The translations under genes and the position numbers were made by a program. This document shows, in pieces, positions 5,768-6,557 of a stretch of 6,557 nucleotides of DNA. Each line of letters starts with the position of its first letter. Positions within the stretch are counted from its first letter, which is position 1. The notes below the pieces were generated by a model. It had not been told where the DNA came from, searched no databases, and saw only the letters and a list, made by a program, of their open reading frames with translations. Location: the NCBI GenBank assembly GCA_021808985.1, contig JAKBAQ010000158.1:1-6557 (forward strand), in the 5' to 3' direction. Source of the DNA: Pseudomonadota bacterium. Lineage in GTDB: Bacteria > Pseudomonadota > Alphaproteobacteria > Acetobacterales > Acetobacteraceae.

Positions 5768-5774
5768 ACTCCCA

Positions 5775-6557
5775 ATGCCCCGCCTGGTCCAAATCGCCGC
5801 CATCCTCGCCGCCAGCCTGTCCCTCGCCACCGCCGCCCACGCGGCTGACAAGGTGACCTTCGGCCTGGACTGGGTGGCCGAGCCCGAATATGGCGGCTAC
5901 TACCAGGCCCTCGCCACCGGCATTTACAAAAAATACGGGCTGGACGTCACCATCCAGGAAGGCGGCCCGAACGTGAACAACGCGGAGCTCCTGGTCGCCG
6001 GCCGCCTGACGTTTGACATCACCTCCAACGCCTTCCTGGCGCTCAACTTCGCGCAGGAGCACATCCCCTTCGTCGCCGTCGCCGCCGGCTTCCAGAAAGA
6101 CCCTGACATATTAATGGCCCATCCCGGCGTCGGCGAGGATGATTTCGCCGAGCTGAAAGGCAAGCCGATCGCCGTCAGCTCCGACACACGCGCCAGCTGG
6201 TGGATCTACCTGCGCGCCAAATACGGCTATTCCGATTCGCAGCTGCGCCCCTACGGCTTCAGCCTCGCGCCCTTCTTCACCAACCCCACCGCCGTGCAGG
6301 AGGCCTACGTCACCTCCGAGCCCTATCTCGTCCACAAGCAAACCGGCCAATGGCCCGTGGTGATGACCCTCTCCAGCTCCGGGTTTGACGGCTACGCAAG
6401 CCTGATCGCCACCAGCCGCAAACTCGTCCAGACCGACCCCAGCCTCGTGCGCCGCTTCATCGAGGCCTCCACGGAAGGCTGGTACTCCTACCTCTACGGC
6501 GACCCCACCCCCGCCTTCAAAGCCATCCTCGCCGCCAACCCGGACATGACCCCAGGC
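5775..6557 (+). CDS. NMT1/THI5-type ABC transporter periplasmic binding protein, 3' end missing
   Basis: Predicted periplasmic solute-binding protein for an ABC importer; 261 codons are present and the frame is open at the window's right edge. A Sec signal peptide is clear: MPRLVQIAA start, Ala/Leu-rich core, likely cleavage after AHA (residue 23). The mature N-terminus VTFGLDWVAEPEYGGYYQA (27-45), then GIYKKYGLDVTIQEGG (49-64), VAGRLTFDITSN (74-85), AAGFQKDPDILMAHPG (103-118) and LKGKPIAVSSDTRASWW (127-143) follow the NMT1/THI5 (SsuA/TauA/ThiY-like) pattern. Relatives bind pyrimidine thiamine precursors, flavins, sulfonates, nitrate or similar small molecules; the LDW opening recalls ThiY-type proteins, but the ligand cannot be assigned. 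Permease and ATPase partners, if adjacent, would lie to the right of the window. Preceded by a near-consensus ribosome binding site. Confidence 0.9.
   Translation, partial: MPRLVQIAAILAASLSLATAAHAADKVTFGLDWVAEPEYGGYYQALATGIYKKYGLDVTIQEGGPNVNNAELLVAGRLTFDITSNAFLALNFAQEHIPFVAVAAGFQKDPDILMAHPGVGEDDFAELKGKPIAVSSDTRASWWIYLRAKYGYSDSQLRPYGFSLAPFFTNPTAVQEAYVTSEPYLVHKQTGQWPVVMTLSSSGFDGYASLIATSRKLVQTDPSLVRRFIEASTEGWYSYLYGDPTPAFKAILAANPDMTPG

Noticed and set aside
5676..5774. TPP or FMN riboswitch before the NMT1/THI5-type binding protein
   Set aside because: The spacer is only 99 bases, and I see no conserved thi-box (CTGAGA-like) or FMN-element core in it.
5340..6062. DUF1491 frame extended to 240 residues
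   Set aside because: The extension runs antisense through the binding-protein gene. The AGGGA-preceded ATG at 5675 gives the usual DUF1491 length.

Overview
The window is GC-rich DNA (AT-rich only in short intergenic patches) with densely packed genes on both strands. It looks like the chromosome of an alphaproteobacterium. Several genes suggest Acetobacteraceae or a close relative: the DUF1491 protein, the SLT-SPOR lipoprotein, and the form of the Wzm/Wzt-type pair. That placement is inference from remembered protein families, not a computed result. I see no tRNA, rRNA, insertion sequence, phage gene or CRISPR array.

Layout. Positions 1-1234 (minus strand, running off the left edge) encode a lytic transglycosylase lipoprotein with a C-terminal SPOR domain. 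A 267-base divergent intergenic region follows and holds one GC-rich hairpin. Plus-strand genes then run to 5337: a small SlyB-like lipoprotein without its glycine zipper (1502-1903); an ABC-2 polysaccharide-export permease (1988-2881) and its ATPase (2884-3666), two bases apart; a 190-base gap with an AT-rich patch and a strong inverted repeat; a D-amino-acid aminotransferase (3857-4711); and a PaiB-family FMN-binding protein (4708-5337) that overlaps it by ATGA. A DUF1491 gene (5340-5675, minus strand) converges on the PaiB gene with a 2-base gap. From a 99-base divergent spacer, an NMT1/THI5-type periplasmic binding protein gene (5775-6557) runs off the right edge.

How the genes fit together. 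Much of the window concerns the cell envelope: a peptidoglycan-cleaving lipoprotein, a small lipoprotein, a glycan exporter, and an enzyme that can make the D-amino acids used in peptidoglycan. They nevertheless form at least four transcription units, and no glycosyltransferase or sugar-nucleotide gene is visible beside the exporter. The clearest functional units are the permease/ATPase pair and the aminotransferase/PaiB pair.

I found no convincing new multi-gene system. The points most worth a second look are the coupled aminotransferase-PaiB pair, the inverted repeat just upstream of it, the zipper-less SlyB-like lipoprotein, and the exporter pair without local glycan genes.
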